From positions 1-60,356 of the forward strand of contig JALOAT010000021.1 of assembly GCA_023228645.1 (NCBI GenBank): a stretch of DNA of 60,356 nt, read 5' to 3'. The first letter of the stretch is position 1; every line of letters starts with the position of its first letter. The notes below the pieces were generated by a model. That model saw only the letters and a program-made list of their open reading frames with translations, was not told the origin of the DNA and did no database searches. The DNA comes from Gammaproteobacteria bacterium. Its GTDB lineage: Bacteria; Pseudomonadota; Gammaproteobacteria; Thiohalomonadales; Thiohalomonadaceae. Shown here in pieces: positions 8,797-18,048 of this stretch. Position numbers and translations under genes: made by a program.

Positions 8797-8872
8797 GAGG
8801 TCACCTTGGCGCGACGCGGCTCGGTGACTGCGGCCGTGAGGATGTCACGTAGCTTCGCAACGTGACCTACGG
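8797..8872. repeat. CGTAGGTCACGTTG-type palindromic repeat, copy 1
   Basis: The right arm GTCACGTAGCTTCGCAACGT continues into GACCTACGGC (8844-8872). The left arm, GAGGTCACCTTGGCGCGACG from 8797, is a degraded reverse complement of it. The same arm recurs at 26051-26131, 51798-51835 and 60292-60330. It lies between convergent genes. Confidence 0.7.
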
Positions 8873-8927
8873 CGATGTCGGCAGGTTCGGGTTGGGTGCC
8901 ACGTTGCTGCGAAGCGCGTGGCTACCC

Positions 8928-10847
8928 TCAACTCTTTGGCATGAGACGCCATTCGCTGCCTTCATCGGTGGTCACTTCGCGCGCGCAAAGCCAGACGTGT
9001 TTGCGTTCGCCGCTGGTGCGCGTCTCCACGTGCGGCGCCTCCAGGAGGGTGCCGGCGTGCAGGGTACCGTCCACCTTGAGTTCCGCGCGCCCCGGATGGG
9101 CTTCGCTCCATTCCCGCAGCGCCTCAATCTCGCTGTCGAGCCGGGCGATGGCCGCTTGCGCGTCGGCTTCCTCCGTCTGCGCGGCCAGGCTGTCGCCGGC
9201 GAGCTGCTTCTGCTCGGCGAACAGTGCATCGAGCTGTCCGGTGAGGGCCTTGATGGCGGCCTGCACCTCATCCAGTCCACCACCACCGCGCTGTTGCAAC
9301 GCGCGGGAGCGCACCATCGCTTCATCCTGCTGCTGGGCCAGTGCACCGATGGCATGTTCGAGTTGTTCACGCTTTTGCGCATTGGCGACAAGGCGCGCCG
9401 CGGCGGCGGCGGCCGCTTCGCGCCGGCCGCTGCGCTCGGCGTCGAGGGCCAGCAGTTCGTTGCGTACGCCCTCGTCGATGCCGAACACCAGATGACATGG
9501 GCTGGAGGCCTCGGAACCGACGTTTCTGGCCATGATGCCCTGCTTGGCCGAGACCCGCGCGTTGAGCACGGTGCAATGCTCGCCGTGAAAGGCCCCGCTG
9601 CACGTCACCTGGGAATCAACGACCTCGCGCACCACGTGCACATCGCCGAGTGCCTCCACCCGCGTATTGTGCAGGTACTTCGCCGTGACCGTGCCCTCAC
9701 TGCGCACGTGGGCATTGATGATCCCGCCGTGCACGAGCACGTCGCCCTGTGCGGTGATCATGGCGCCCTCGGCCTCGCCGGCGGTGAGCTGGCCGCAGGT
9801 CACGCGGAAGCCGTTGCGGATGGTGCCGGTGACGATCACGTGGCCATGGAACTCCACGTGGCCGGTATGAAAGTCCACGTCGCCCTCCACGCGGTATTCG
9901 GAGAACACGGCGATGCGGCCGGTGGCGGAGAGCGACGGGGAGCCGTCGGTGGTGGCGACCACTGTGAGCTGGTCCGAATCCAGGGCGGCGCCGTTACCGA
10001 TCAGGAACCGCCGGTCTTGCGGTTTCCGGGCGCCCAGCACCCGTCCGAAGATGTCGCGGCCGGGCTCGCCCTTCACCGGCGGCGTCTTGCGCGCCAGCGG
10101 CATACCGGCGCTCACCTGCGGCAGCTCACCGCGATCGCGGAAATCGATGGTGCCGTCGTCCTTCTGGCGTCCCGCGGCGAGGGGCTGGGTGTCGAACAGG
10201 TACTCGAGTGCCGCGTCGCGACCGGGCTTCGTCGGAATGCCTGCCGCCACCACCACGGGCCGGCCCGCCGGCGTGCCCCCGCTGCACAGCGCCGCGATGG
10301 CGTTCTGGTCGATGCCGAAGGTGATGCCCTTGCGGCGCAGGGCAAGTTCCACCGCCTCGACGGTGGGGCGCGGGCCGTCGCCGGGGGTGATGCTGGCGCG
10401 GAGACGATCGGTGGAGATGACGAGGCTGAAGCCGTCGGGCGCCGTCGGGGCGGGTTGTTGTTCGTTTGCCAGTGTGTCCCGTTGCTCGGGCGTTAACAGG
10501 CCCTGGTGCTGCAACAGGTCCGCCAGAGGCACGAGCTTGTGACTCTGGGAGAACGCCTTGGCCTGGAGTTGCAGGAGCCTGGCGACTTGTTCCGCGCTGG
10601 CCCAGCCGTGTTCCACCACCTGCCGGCCGAATCGGCGTTCCGTCGCGCGTGCCTGCTGGAAATGCCAGGCGGCAACGACGAGATCGACCTGGGCCTGGGT
10701 GAGCAGGCCGCGTGCGACGAACACGGCGCCGGCGGCGGCAGCGTCGTCATGGCCGAGCGCCTCCTGCACCTGTTCGGCGTTGAGCAGCCCCATGGCGACG
10801 GCCGTGTGGCCGAGGGCCTCGTTATCGGGGCGTTCACGACCAGCCAT
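8928..10847 (-). CDS. FapA/DUF342-family polymerising protein
   Basis: A 639-residue cytoplasmic protein. Residues about 1-130 are an Ala-rich helical region with two similar stretches (FGRQVVEHGWASAEQVARLL and the earlier AVFVARGLLTQAQVDLVVA). The middle carries the DUF342/FapA core, a right-handed beta-helix with repeats such as GRIAVFSEYRVEGDVDFHTG, VIVTGTIRNGFRVTCGQ and DVLVHGGIINAHVRSEGTVT. A long coiled coil follows (about 490-590) and a final beta segment. FapA in Vibrio is involved in polar flagellar assembly; the family is otherwise poorly known. Given MotY and a chemoreceptor in the same window, a cell-pole or motility role is reasonable but unproven. Confidence 0.82.
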   Translation of the reverse strand: MAGRERPDNEALGHTAVAMGLLNAEQVQEALGHDDAAAAGAVFVARGLLTQAQVDLVVAAWHFQQARATERRFGRQVVEHGWASAEQVARLLQLQAKAFSQSHKLVPLADLLQHQGLLTPEQRDTLANEQQPAPTAPDGFSLVISTDRLRASITPGDGPRPTVEAVELALRRKGITFGIDQNAIAALCSGGTPAGRPVVVAAGIPTKPGRDAALEYLFDTQPLAAGRQKDDGTIDFRDRGELPQVSAGMPLARKTPPVKGEPGRDIFGRVLGARKPQDRRFLIGNGAALDSDQLTVVATTDGSPSLSATGRIAVFSEYRVEGDVDFHTGHVEFHGHVIVTGTIRNGFRVTCGQLTAGEAEGAMITAQGDVLVHGGIINAHVRSEGTVTAKYLHNTRVEALGDVHVVREVVDSQVTCSGAFHGEHCTVLNARVSAKQGIMARNVGSEASSPCHLVFGIDEGVRNELLALDAERSGRREAAAAAAARLVANAQKREQLEHAIGALAQQQDEAMVRSRALQQRGGGGLDEVQAAIKALTGQLDALFAEQKQLAGDSLAAQTEEADAQAAIARLDSEIEALREWSEAHPGRAELKVDGTLHAGTLLEAPHVETRTSGERKHVWLCAREVTTDEGSEWRLMPKS

Positions 10848-10940
10848 TCCCTTCTCCGGGTCGAATCAACCACGCCCATTTAGCCCACCGCGAGGCGGCG
10901 GCGTCAATGCAGCCGGGGCGGGTGGGAGAAACCCGTCCAC

Positions 10941-10969
10941 GGCACAGGACCCGTTGCGGGTCCTGTGCC
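10941..10969 (-). terminator. Strong hairpin downstream of FabMG-like gene
   Basis: A perfect 13-bp stem, GGCACAGGACCCG, loop TTG, CGGGTCCTGTGCC, begins 10 bases past the stop of the minus-strand gene that ends at 10979. There is no good T-run after it on the minus strand, so it may act as an mRNA-end stabiliser or a weak terminator. Confidence 0.6.
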
Positions 10970-10978
10970 AGGTTCACA

Positions 10979-12295
10979 TCAAGCGTGGGCGCGGTTGAGC
11001 TGGCGCGCAATCACGTCGTGATTGAGCCACAGCACCGGGCCGTGCGGCGCGGAGGCCTCGTGGAACATGAGCGGGCCGGTGCCTTCGATGACCAGCGCAC
11101 TGAGGCGATCGGTGATGAGGGCCTTGCGGTCCTTGTGCAGGCGGGTGATCTCGTCGGAAGTGCCGACCATCACCTCGGCCAGTGCGGCCGTGTTGTCCAT
11201 GGGCCAGGCGGCGAAATCGCGGAATGTGGCGATGGTGGGATCGGTGTTGTACTGCTCGATCTTGTCGATGATGGACTGTAATGATACGCCGTCCTCGAGC
11301 AGGGCCTGGCAGGCCTGCCATTGTGCATCGGCCCAGGCGCCGCCCTGTTCACGCTTGAGCGCGGAAAGCAGCGGTAACAGCGAGAGCTCCACGCCCACGA
11401 AGATGTCGCTGGAGTTGGTGCGGATCTCCGGGCAGTTGAACACCGTGGCCTTGATGCCCTTGGCCCAGGCCGCCTCGGCATGGGTCTCAAGGCGCTTCTT
11501 GGCGTAGCCCTGGGTGTAGTTGGTGTAGGTCTGCCACTGGTAGCGGCCCTCGATGAGGATCTCGGTGCCGTGATAACCGTAGGCGGTGTAGCGGGTCTCG
11601 CCGCCCGTCGCCGCGAGGCGCTCGCGGATGCGGCCGCTGGCCTCGATGAGGTACCCGAAGGTGTTGGCAGTGACCTCATCGAAATTCATCAGCAGCAGCT
11701 TGCCGAGATCGCTGTCGAGCAACGCGCGCGAGGACAGGAAGCGCTCGCCGCGGCCCTTGTAGACGCGATTGGCGATGGCCAGGAACACCTTGGTCTTGAT
11801 GATGCCGCCCGCCATGGTGTGGGCGAAGAACACATTGGCGCCGTCCGGAATGGCCTTGTCCAGCTCCGCCATCACCTGTTCCAGGGAGGACTTGAAGCGC
11901 TGCACACCGGCGCTCCGGCAGCGCTCGATCTGCGCCCAGTCCAGGGGGGCCTCCTGCCAGTTGTCCAGCTTGAGCTCGCCTACCAGGTCGGTCGGCGTGG
12001 GCGTGCCGGCGGGCGCGTCCAGGTCGAAGCCGGCCATGAGCGGGATGTTGATGATGCGGCCGCCCAGATTGTCCTCGGCGGCCTTCAGCTCGTCGGCGTT
12101 GAGGGCACGCAAGCTGTTGTCCGGCTCGCGACGGCCGACGGTGATGCCGAGGATGGTCATCCCGGCGCGGCGCGCCTCGTCGACCAGGCCGTTGGCATAG
12201 CCGCGGCCGAACAGTTCGCCGAACAGCACGAATACATCGCCCGGACGGAACATGTTGCCGGCCGGAAGTTCACGTAGGGGCTGCAATGCAGGCAT
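10979..12295 (-). CDS. FabMG-family protein (putative enoyl-ACP reductase-like), conserved
   Basis: A 438-residue soluble protein. Its N-terminus, MPALQPLRELPAGNMFRPGD followed by VFVLFGELFGRGYANGLVDEA, matches a conserved proteobacterial family that I recall being annotated as FabMG-type enoyl-ACP reductase. I see a nucleotide-binding-like fold start but no classical GxxxGxG Rossmann signature, so the enzymatic name should be treated as provisional. Other conserved-looking segments are NVFFAHTMAGGIIKTKVFLA, TAYGYHGTEILIEGRYQWQT and AWPMDNTAALAEVM. The start at 12295 fits family N-termini better than the frame reaching 12364. It is a single-gene unit with a strong hairpin downstream. Confidence 0.6.
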   Translation of the reverse strand: MPALQPLRELPAGNMFRPGDVFVLFGELFGRGYANGLVDEARRAGMTILGITVGRREPDNSLRALNADELKAAEDNLGGRIINIPLMAGFDLDAPAGTPTPTDLVGELKLDNWQEAPLDWAQIERCRSAGVQRFKSSLEQVMAELDKAIPDGANVFFAHTMAGGIIKTKVFLAIANRVYKGRGERFLSSRALLDSDLGKLLLMNFDEVTANTFGYLIEASGRIRERLAATGGETRYTAYGYHGTEILIEGRYQWQTYTNYTQGYAKKRLETHAEAAWAKGIKATVFNCPEIRTNSSDIFVGVELSLLPLLSALKREQGGAWADAQWQACQALLEDGVSLQSIIDKIEQYNTDPTIATFRDFAAWPMDNTAALAEVMVGTSDEITRLHKDRKALITDRLSALVIEGTGPLMFHEASAPHGPVLWLNHDVIARQLNRAHA

Positions 12296-12481
12296 GGTTC
12301 TTGAGGGTCCCTGCTGTTGTTGGTGTGTGCGCCATTTTCCCACACTCGGGCGGGAAGGGCACATGCCTCGGCGTAACGGCGTGAAAGGTCGCGCAAAAAA
12401 GCCGCGTGCCGGTGTGACCGGAGCGGCCTAAACGGGGTGCCGCTGCCTTGCGCGCAAAGGGGCGGTGGAATGGGGCGGGGC

Positions 12482-12502
12482 GGAACCGGCCCGCCCGGTT
12501 CC
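12482..12502 (-). terminator. Hairpin downstream of peptidoglycan-binding gene
   Basis: GGAACCGG, loop CCCGC, CCGGTTCC: an 8-bp GC-rich stem lying 18 bases past the stop of the gene ending at 12520, without a clear T-run. Probably the mRNA end. Confidence 0.45.
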
Positions 12503-12519
12503 CCCCGCCCGGGGACCTG

Positions 12520-13038
12520 CTAGCGGGAGCCGGACCCCATGTCGCTGGAGGGCACGTCGCCCGAAGGGCTGCGCGGGCTGATGGTGCCGCCCTCCACGGA
12601 ACCGGAATCCGAGGGCGTGGAACCGCTGCCCATGGCGCCCGGGCTCTGCTCGCCGGAGGGTTGCTCGGAGATGCCGAAGGCGGCGAACTCCGAGCTGTCG
12701 ATATCCAGCGCCGAGAGGGATTCGGCGTTGATCTCGCCGCTCGCATCCAGGCCCTCGTCACTCTGGAACTGCTGCAGGGCGGCCTGGGTGCGCGGGCCGA
12801 TCAGGCCGTCCACTTCGCCCACGTCGTAGCCCTTGTCCTTGAGGGACTGCTGAAGCTTCTTGGCAGCGTCCATGCTGGCCCGCTGATCGGCCCAGGGCAC
12901 ATCCTGGCTGCTGCCCTGACTGCTCTGGGCGCTGGGCACGCTGGGCCGTTCCAGCTCCTGCACGTTTTGTGCAAACAGCGGTGCCGAGGCCATGGTGCCG
13001 GTGACCGCCAACAGGGTCATCCAACGGTTCAGTTTCAT
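12520..13038 (-). CDS. Secreted peptidoglycan-binding domain protein
   Basis: A 172-residue exported protein. Signal peptide MKLNRWMTLLAVTGTMASAP plus LFA, then a low-complexity Ser/Gln/Pro stretch, then one PG_binding_1 repeat (about 58-110: AKKLQQSLKDKGYDVGEVDG, LIGPRTQAALQQFQ), and a Ser/Gly/Pro-rich tail. PG_binding_1 is a three-helix bundle that usually anchors enzymes to the cell wall; no catalytic domain is present, so this may be a structural or stress protein. The ribosome site AGGAGGT precedes the ATG. Confidence 0.78.
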   Translation of the reverse strand: MKLNRWMTLLAVTGTMASAPLFAQNVQELERPSVPSAQSSQGSSQDVPWADQRASMDAAKKLQQSLKDKGYDVGEVDGLIGPRTQAALQQFQSDEGLDASGEINAESLSALDIDSSEFAAFGISEQPSGEQSPGAMGSGSTPSDSGSVEGGTISPRSPSGDVPSSDMGSGSR

Positions 13039-13374
13039 TTTCCTACCTCCTGTGCAGTGAAATCCGACTTTCCATGCGAAAGCTAAGCAGGAACCAGGAT
13101 TCCGGATATCAATGGACGCGAGGACTTGCGTACAGGGATGCGCGGCGGGACTGCGGGAATCCGGCTAGGCCGGTCGAAGAATCCTTGCCCCGGGCCATGG
13201 AATCGATAAGCCTGCGTTCGTGGCGCCGGACGCGGCCAGCGTTCACCGCCCGCGACCCCAAGGTGCGGGGCCAGCTTGCATGGCAACCCGCAGGTTTGTA
13301 CGATCGCGCGCCTCGCGCGGTTTGTCCGCGTCTGCTACCGCACCACACGCGGCGCGCTGCCGAGGAGGTCTGTC
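13039..13374. other. Non-coding region, divergent promoters
   Basis: About 335 bases between the peptidoglycan-binding gene (minus) and a small membrane gene (plus). Open frames crossing it look like shadows. I see no repeats or strong hairpins here; promoters for both flanking units should lie in it but none is clear by eye. Confidence 0.4.
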
Positions 13375-13629
13375 TTGTTCGGAAAACTGCTTGCGTATTA
13401 CCTGCCGGTGGACGCGACGCCGGCGTTTCGCCTGCCTTGGGTCTGGGAGCGCGCCAGGCAATATGCCTATCGCAACGCCATCGCCGGCGTGGCGCTGACC
13501 GGTATCTTCCTTGGTGCGGAGGCCCATGCACTGCCGGGCGCGGCCCTGGCCGCCCAGGTGCTCACGATCGTCAACGTGTTTTTCGCCACGGTGTTCACGG
13601 CGGCGGCACTGGATCCCCGTTTCCGCTGA
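13375..13629 (+). CDS. Small inner-membrane protein of unknown function
   Basis: 84 residues starting at TTG 13375, chosen because GGAGG sits 8 nt upstream and no in-frame ATG is suitably placed. Two hydrophobic segments (about 27-46 NAIAGVALTGIFLGAEAHAL and 50-76 AALAAQVLTIVNVFFATVFT...) suggest a hairpin of two membrane helices with the termini on the same side. It lies 76 bp before a chemoreceptor gene on the same strand, so the two may be co-transcribed. I do not recognise the family. Confidence 0.5.
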   Translation: MFGKLLAYYLPVDATPAFRLPWVWERARQYAYRNAIAGVALTGIFLGAEAHALPGAALAAQVLTIVNVFFATVFTAAALDPRFR

Positions 13630-13705
13630 CTGCTCCTCCCGAGGGGCCGCCACTTCGCAGGCCGCTGCGTCTGCGCTTACCGCTGTTCGTATAGAAGGAA
13701 GAAGA

Positions 13706-15532
13706 ATGGGAGCGCTGCATTCCATCTACGTCTGGCTGGAAAGAACCTTCTGGAACACCCTGGGCAGAAAGCTCGCCAGCGTCTTCCTGCTCGTCGCCAT
13801 GCAGGCTTGGTATCTGCTACTGGTGTACCGCGAGCATGCGGCGCTTCGCGAACTACTCGCTGATGTGCCCGCGTCCGTGGCGGCCGAGATGACGGGCCTC
13901 ATGAATGAGACCTTCGGGCTCATGCTCGGGCTGGCGGTGTTCGCACTGGCCTTCGCCATTGGTCTGGTGTGGTACCTCAACCACCTCATCGTGCGGCCCA
14001 TTCGCGTGATTGCGGCGTTCTTTCGCGAGGTGGGCGCGAAGGGTGAAGGCGACCTTTCGGGTAACCTGCCGCTCATCACGCATGACGAGATCCGCGACCT
14101 CGCGGACGGTTACAACCAGTTCCTGCACAGGCTGCGCGGCATCATCGACGACGTGCGGCGCATGAGCGTGCAGATCGCCGTTGAGTCCGTGAAGGTGGAG
14201 AGCGTGGTCCGGCGCGTGGCCGACGAAGCGTCCCGGCAGGATGAATTGGCCGGCGTGGTGTACGACGCCAGCAACGAGGCCACCCGCGCCATCGGCGACG
14301 TCTCGGCCAATGCCCAGCAGATCTCCGTCTCCACGGCCGACAACCTGCACAAAGCCGAGTCCTCGCTGGGGGAACTCAATGAGCTGGCGGCGAAGATCGA
14401 TGCCATCGACCAACAGCTCACCGGCTTCCGCGCCACGGTGGACGAGCTGAACCGCAGTTCCGCCAGCATCGGCGACATCGTCGCACTCATAAAAAACGTT
14501 TCGGAACAGACCAATCTGCTCGCCCTCAATGCCGCCATCGAGGCGGCACGCGCCGGCGAAGCGGGGCGCGGCTTCGCGGTGGTGGCGGACGAGGTGCGGC
14601 ATCTCGCCGAGCGGGTGAAGCACGCCACCGAGGACATCACGCGCAACATCCAGGGTATGGATGGCCTGGTGAAGGAGACCATGCGCGAGACCGACGCCAT
14701 CAGCGGGGCGGCGCTCGCCGCCAAGCAGGTGATCGCACGTTCCTCAGCGCATTTCCGCAGCATGGTGGAGGACTTCGGGCAGACCGGCGGCCAGCTGATG
14801 CAGATCGCCGCGGCCATGGAAGAACTCGCCACCACCAACGACCAGACCCATGAGACGGTGGCCGGCATTCACCAGGCCTCCTCGGTCATCAGCCGGCGCG
14901 CGGGTGAAGCCCGTCAGTCAGCCAACGATCTCAGCCGCGCCACGGAAAAAGTGCAGGAGAGTGTGTCGCGCTTCCGCATCGGCAGCGGCCACCTCGACGC
15001 CATCGTCGCCACGGTGCGCCGCTACCGCGACCTCATCGAAACCAAAATTCAGGCGCTGGCCGACCGAGTCGACGTCTTCGATCGTCACTACCGGCCGGTC
15101 GCCGGCACCTTCCCACAGAAGTACAAGACCGGCTACGACGAGGTGTTCGCCGCCGAGATCCAACCGCTTATCGACGGCCTCCTCGAGGAGGTGCACGGCG
15201 GCGTGTTTTCCCTGTGCGTGGACGCCAATGGTTACGGCCCCACGCACAATGCGCGCTACTCCCGCCCGCTGACGGGCAACCGTGAGCAGGACGTCGCGTG
15301 CAGCCGCGACAAGCGCATTTTTGACGACCCGACGGGCAGCCGGGCGGCCAGGAACACCTCGCCGTTCCTGCTACAAACCTACATGCGGGACACTGGCGAA
15401 ATCCTCAACGATTTGTCCATGCCCATCCATGTGCGCGGCAGACACTGGGGCGGCCTGCGGCTCGGCTTCGACGCACAGGTCGTGCTCGGACAGGACCCCG
15501 CGCACAACGAATCGTCGCAGCGCCTCGCGTAA
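13706..15532 (+). CDS. Methyl-accepting chemotaxis protein with C-terminal sensor region
   Basis: 608 residues. TM1 (about 23-43) and TM2 (about 70-92) enclose a periplasmic loop of only about 25 residues, too short for a sensor domain. A HAMP-like linker, a coiled signalling domain and the invariant hairpin tip (EQTNLLALNAAIEAARAGE, about 265-285, then GRGFAVVADEVRHLAERV) follow. After the signalling domain is an extra segment of about 160 residues with VDANGYGPTHNARYSRPLTG, RDKRIFDDPTGSRAARN and HWGGLRLGF, as in MCPs carrying a C-terminal PAS/Cache-like sensor. Sensing is therefore probably cytoplasmic or at the membrane. The ribosome site is AGAAGGAAGAAG before ATG 13706. No CheA/CheW genes are nearby. 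Confidence 0.9.
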   Translation: MGALHSIYVWLERTFWNTLGRKLASVFLLVAMQAWYLLLVYREHAALRELLADVPASVAAEMTGLMNETFGLMLGLAVFALAFAIGLVWYLNHLIVRPIRVIAAFFREVGAKGEGDLSGNLPLITHDEIRDLADGYNQFLHRLRGIIDDVRRMSVQIAVESVKVESVVRRVADEASRQDELAGVVYDASNEATRAIGDVSANAQQISVSTADNLHKAESSLGELNELAAKIDAIDQQLTGFRATVDELNRSSASIGDIVALIKNVSEQTNLLALNAAIEAARAGEAGRGFAVVADEVRHLAERVKHATEDITRNIQGMDGLVKETMRETDAISGAALAAKQVIARSSAHFRSMVEDFGQTGGQLMQIAAAMEELATTNDQTHETVAGIHQASSVISRRAGEARQSANDLSRATEKVQESVSRFRIGSGHLDAIVATVRRYRDLIETKIQALADRVDVFDRHYRPVAGTFPQKYKTGYDEVFAAEIQPLIDGLLEEVHGGVFSLCVDANGYGPTHNARYSRPLTGNREQDVACSRDKRIFDDPTGSRAARNTSPFLLQTYMRDTGEILNDLSMPIHVRGRHWGGLRLGFDAQVVLGQDPAHNESSQRLA

Positions 15533-15638
15533 ACATTCAGCCGGCGGAAAGGAACGCACGCCGGCAATCGCCGGTCCGGTTTATACCGGCGGCGCCCTTG
15601 TGCGGCTACTGTTGCGAAAAAGCCAGGGACGATCGACC

Positions 15639-16520
15639 GTGCATAGGAAACCCTTCTTCGTGGTGGGGGTGCAGCGCTCGGGCACGACGGTGCTCCGGCT
15701 GATGCTGAACAAGCACCCGCGGATTGCTGTGCCGTTCGAAACGGATTTTCTGCAGATCCTGCCGCTGGCCGAGTCCATCGGGCCGCTCGGGGAGCGCGCC
15801 AATCGGCGCGTGGTGCTGGAGGCGCTCGCCAAGGAACCGTTTACTGCCAAGGGGGAAATCCTCACCGACGTCGATGCGGTATTGCGGCACCGCGTCGGCA
15901 GCTTCGGTGAGCTCGTCGCCGCAGTATTCGACGAGTGGTGCACGGCACGCGGCAAGCCGCGCTGGGGCGTCAAGACGCCGGGTTACGTGGCGGAGATGGA
16001 CACCCTGGCGCTGCACTTTCCGGAAGCCTTGTTCATCCACATCGTACGCGACGGTCGCGACGTGTTGCTGTCGAACAAGGGCTTGTCATGGGGCAGCAAG
16101 CGCCTGCCGCGGGTGGCGCGGGACTGGCGTTTCAGGACGCTGCTCGGGCGCAAGATGGGGCGCATGCTGGGCGAGCAGCGCTATCTGGAGCTGCGCTATG
16201 AAGACTTGATCCGTGCGCCCCGTGAAGAACTCCGGCGCATCTGCGCCTTCCTCGGCGAAGACTACGACCCGGTGATGCTTACCTACCACGAGGACGCCGA
16301 GCGGGAGATGCCCGCCGCGAGCCTGCAATGGCACCGCAGCTCCGTGTCGCGTCCGGATGCCTCGAAGGTGTTCGCCTGGCAGCGGCAGATGTCCCTCGCC
16401 GATGCGATCCTGTTCGACGAATACGCCGGCGATGCGCTGGCGCTGTTCGGTTACGAACGGGTGCAGCGTTCCCCGACCCTGCTCACCCGGCTCAAGCACA
16501 CCTACTACACCGCGTTCTGA
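15639..16520 (+). CDS. Sulfotransferase family protein
   Basis: A 293-residue PAPS-dependent sulfotransferase-fold protein. The 5-prime phosphosulfate loop is VGVQRSGTTVLRLML near the N-terminus, and the 3-prime phosphate-binding motif is HIVRDGRDVLLSNKG in the middle; a conserved LELRYEDLIRAPREELRRIC follows. Such enzymes sulfate carbohydrates or other acceptors. A polysaccharide flippase gene converges from the other strand, 1 bp apart, so sulfation of a surface glycan is a reasonable guess. The GTG at 15639 (AGGGA upstream) is preferred; GTG 15600 in the same frame is possible. Confidence 0.82.
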   Translation: MHRKPFFVVGVQRSGTTVLRLMLNKHPRIAVPFETDFLQILPLAESIGPLGERANRRVVLEALAKEPFTAKGEILTDVDAVLRHRVGSFGELVAAVFDEWCTARGKPRWGVKTPGYVAEMDTLALHFPEALFIHIVRDGRDVLLSNKGLSWGSKRLPRVARDWRFRTLLGRKMGRMLGEQRYLELRYEDLIRAPREELRRICAFLGEDYDPVMLTYHEDAEREMPAASLQWHRSSVSRPDASKVFAWQRQMSLADAILFDEYAGDALALFGYERVQRSPTLLTRLKHTYYTAF

Positions 16521-16521
16521 G

Positions 16522-18048
16522 TCAGGACGGCGAGCCGCCCCTGTCGGGTTCGGCGGCCACGGTTGCCGGCGCTGCGTCGGGCGCCTGCTTGGGCAGACGA
16601 CGGCCCTGTTTCAGACGGCGGATTTCGCTGCGCAGGTTGCGCAGCTTGCCGCGGTACAGTACCAACAGCATCGACCCGTAGACGAGCGCGCCGGTGGCAA
16701 TGGCGAGCATGAGCCGCAGCAGGGGGGCATCGGGGGCACGCTGCTGCACAGCGGCCACCGCAGCGGCCATGAGCGCGGTGGCGGCGAGGGCCGGCAGCGT
16801 GCTGGCGAGAAAGCGCCCCAGCGGCAGGCCGAGCTCACGCAGGCTGAACGCCAGCAGCACCACGTACATGAGCGGGTAGGCGGCGATCCAGGCATAGACC
16901 GCGCCGACCACGCCGTACTCCATGCCCACGAAGATCGCCACCGGCAGCAGCAACAGCATGCCAAGGTTGTAGAGGGTCATCAGGCCGGGGCGGCCGCGCG
17001 CGTAGAGTACCGGCGGCAGGACCATGCCGCTCAGGCGCAGCATGTTCACCAGGCACAGGCCCTGCAGCAGCGGCACGATGGGCGACCATTTTTCCGTGAG
17101 CAGCACGTGCACCGCGTCGGCGGCCGTTAGCGCGAGGCCGGTCAGCACCGGGAAGCCGATGAGCAACAGCACACGATGCATGTCGAGAAACAGGCGCCGC
17201 GTCTCCTCCGCGTGTTCCTGCAAGCGCGCCACGGACGGAAACAGCACCTGGTTGAAAATGGAGCCCACCTTGTCGAGTGGCATGGAGGACAGCTGGTAGG
17301 CCATGGCGTAGAAGCCGAGCAGCCGCTCACCGAGGACGCGGGCGATGATGAACACATCGGCGCGGCTCCACAGCGCGTTGAGAAAACGATTTCCGGTCAC
17401 TTGCAGGCCGAAGTTCAGGATCGCCGCCGTCTCGCGCCAGGCAAACTGCAGTTTGGGGACGCGCCGCAACACCGGCAAATAGCCCAGCGCGAGCACCAGG
17501 TGGTGCGCCACGGTGCCGCCCACCAGGCTCCACACGCCCAGGTCGTGCAGGGCCATGGTCACCACGGTGAGCATGGAGGCGAGGCCTGCTGCCATCTGCA
17601 CCAGCGAGCGGTAACGGAAGTCCAGGCGGCGCAGGGCGATGGCCAGCGGCACGGTGGTGAGGCTCGCCAGCAGCAGGGTCGCGCCCGCTACGCGCAGCAG
17701 ATCGGTAAGCAGGGGCATGCGGTAGAAACCGGCGACGGCCGGAGCGCCGGCGTACAGCGCGGCGTAACTGAGCGCGCCCACCAGCAGGCTGAGGTAGAAG
17801 ATGCCGTCTTCCTGGCGCGCGTCGGTGGTCTTGCTCTGGATGAGGCCCTGCGACAGGCCCATCTCGGTGACGAACAGCAAAAAACCGATGAACACCCCGG
17901 CGGTGGCCATGAGGCCGTAGTCCGTCGGCGCGAGCAGGCGTGCCACGAACAGGGTGGACACCCACGAGGCCGTCTGCACGATGGCCTTGCTCACGCCTTC
18001 CCAGGCGAAGCCTGCCACGACCCGACGACGAACGGTGCTGGAATCCAT
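16522..18048 (-). CDS. Polysaccharide flippase (Wzx/MOP-superfamily exporter)
   Basis: A 508-residue polytopic inner-membrane protein with about 12-14 helices. It shows the family start VAGFAWEGVSKAIVQTASWV then FVARLLAPTDYGLMATAGVF, and the mid-segment FLNALWSRADVFIIARVLGE, as in lipopolysaccharide or exopolysaccharide flippases of the Polysacc_synt/Wzx type. They move lipid-linked glycan units from the cytoplasmic to the periplasmic face. The C-terminal tail (about 40 residues) is basic then Pro/Ala-rich and cytoplasmic. ATG 18048 is chosen because GGGAG lies upstream and the extra N-terminal residues of the longer frame are atypical. No other glycan genes except the adjacent sulfotransferase are seen. 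Confidence 0.85.
   Translation of the reverse strand: MDSSTVRRRVVAGFAWEGVSKAIVQTASWVSTLFVARLLAPTDYGLMATAGVFIGFLLFVTEMGLSQGLIQSKTTDARQEDGIFYLSLLVGALSYAALYAGAPAVAGFYRMPLLTDLLRVAGATLLLASLTTVPLAIALRRLDFRYRSLVQMAAGLASMLTVVTMALHDLGVWSLVGGTVAHHLVLALGYLPVLRRVPKLQFAWRETAAILNFGLQVTGNRFLNALWSRADVFIIARVLGERLLGFYAMAYQLSSMPLDKVGSIFNQVLFPSVARLQEHAEETRRLFLDMHRVLLLIGFPVLTGLALTAADAVHVLLTEKWSPIVPLLQGLCLVNMLRLSGMVLPPVLYARGRPGLMTLYNLGMLLLLPVAIFVGMEYGVVGAVYAWIAAYPLMYVVLLAFSLRELGLPLGRFLASTLPALAATALMAAAVAAVQQRAPDAPLLRLMLAIATGALVYGSMLLVLYRGKLRNLRSEIRRLKQGRRLPKQAPDAAPATVAAEPDRGGSPS

Noticed and set aside
8862..10496. 544-codon open frame on the plus strand, opposite the FapA-like gene
   Set aside because: It is a reverse-strand shadow of the 639-residue FapA/DUF342 gene, rich in His/Gly/Ala with no motif, and long only because of GC bias.
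15282..15638. N-terminal extension of the sulfotransferase
   Set aside because: It is out of frame over the end of the chemoreceptor gene; the phosphosulfate-binding loop should lie close to the N-terminus.
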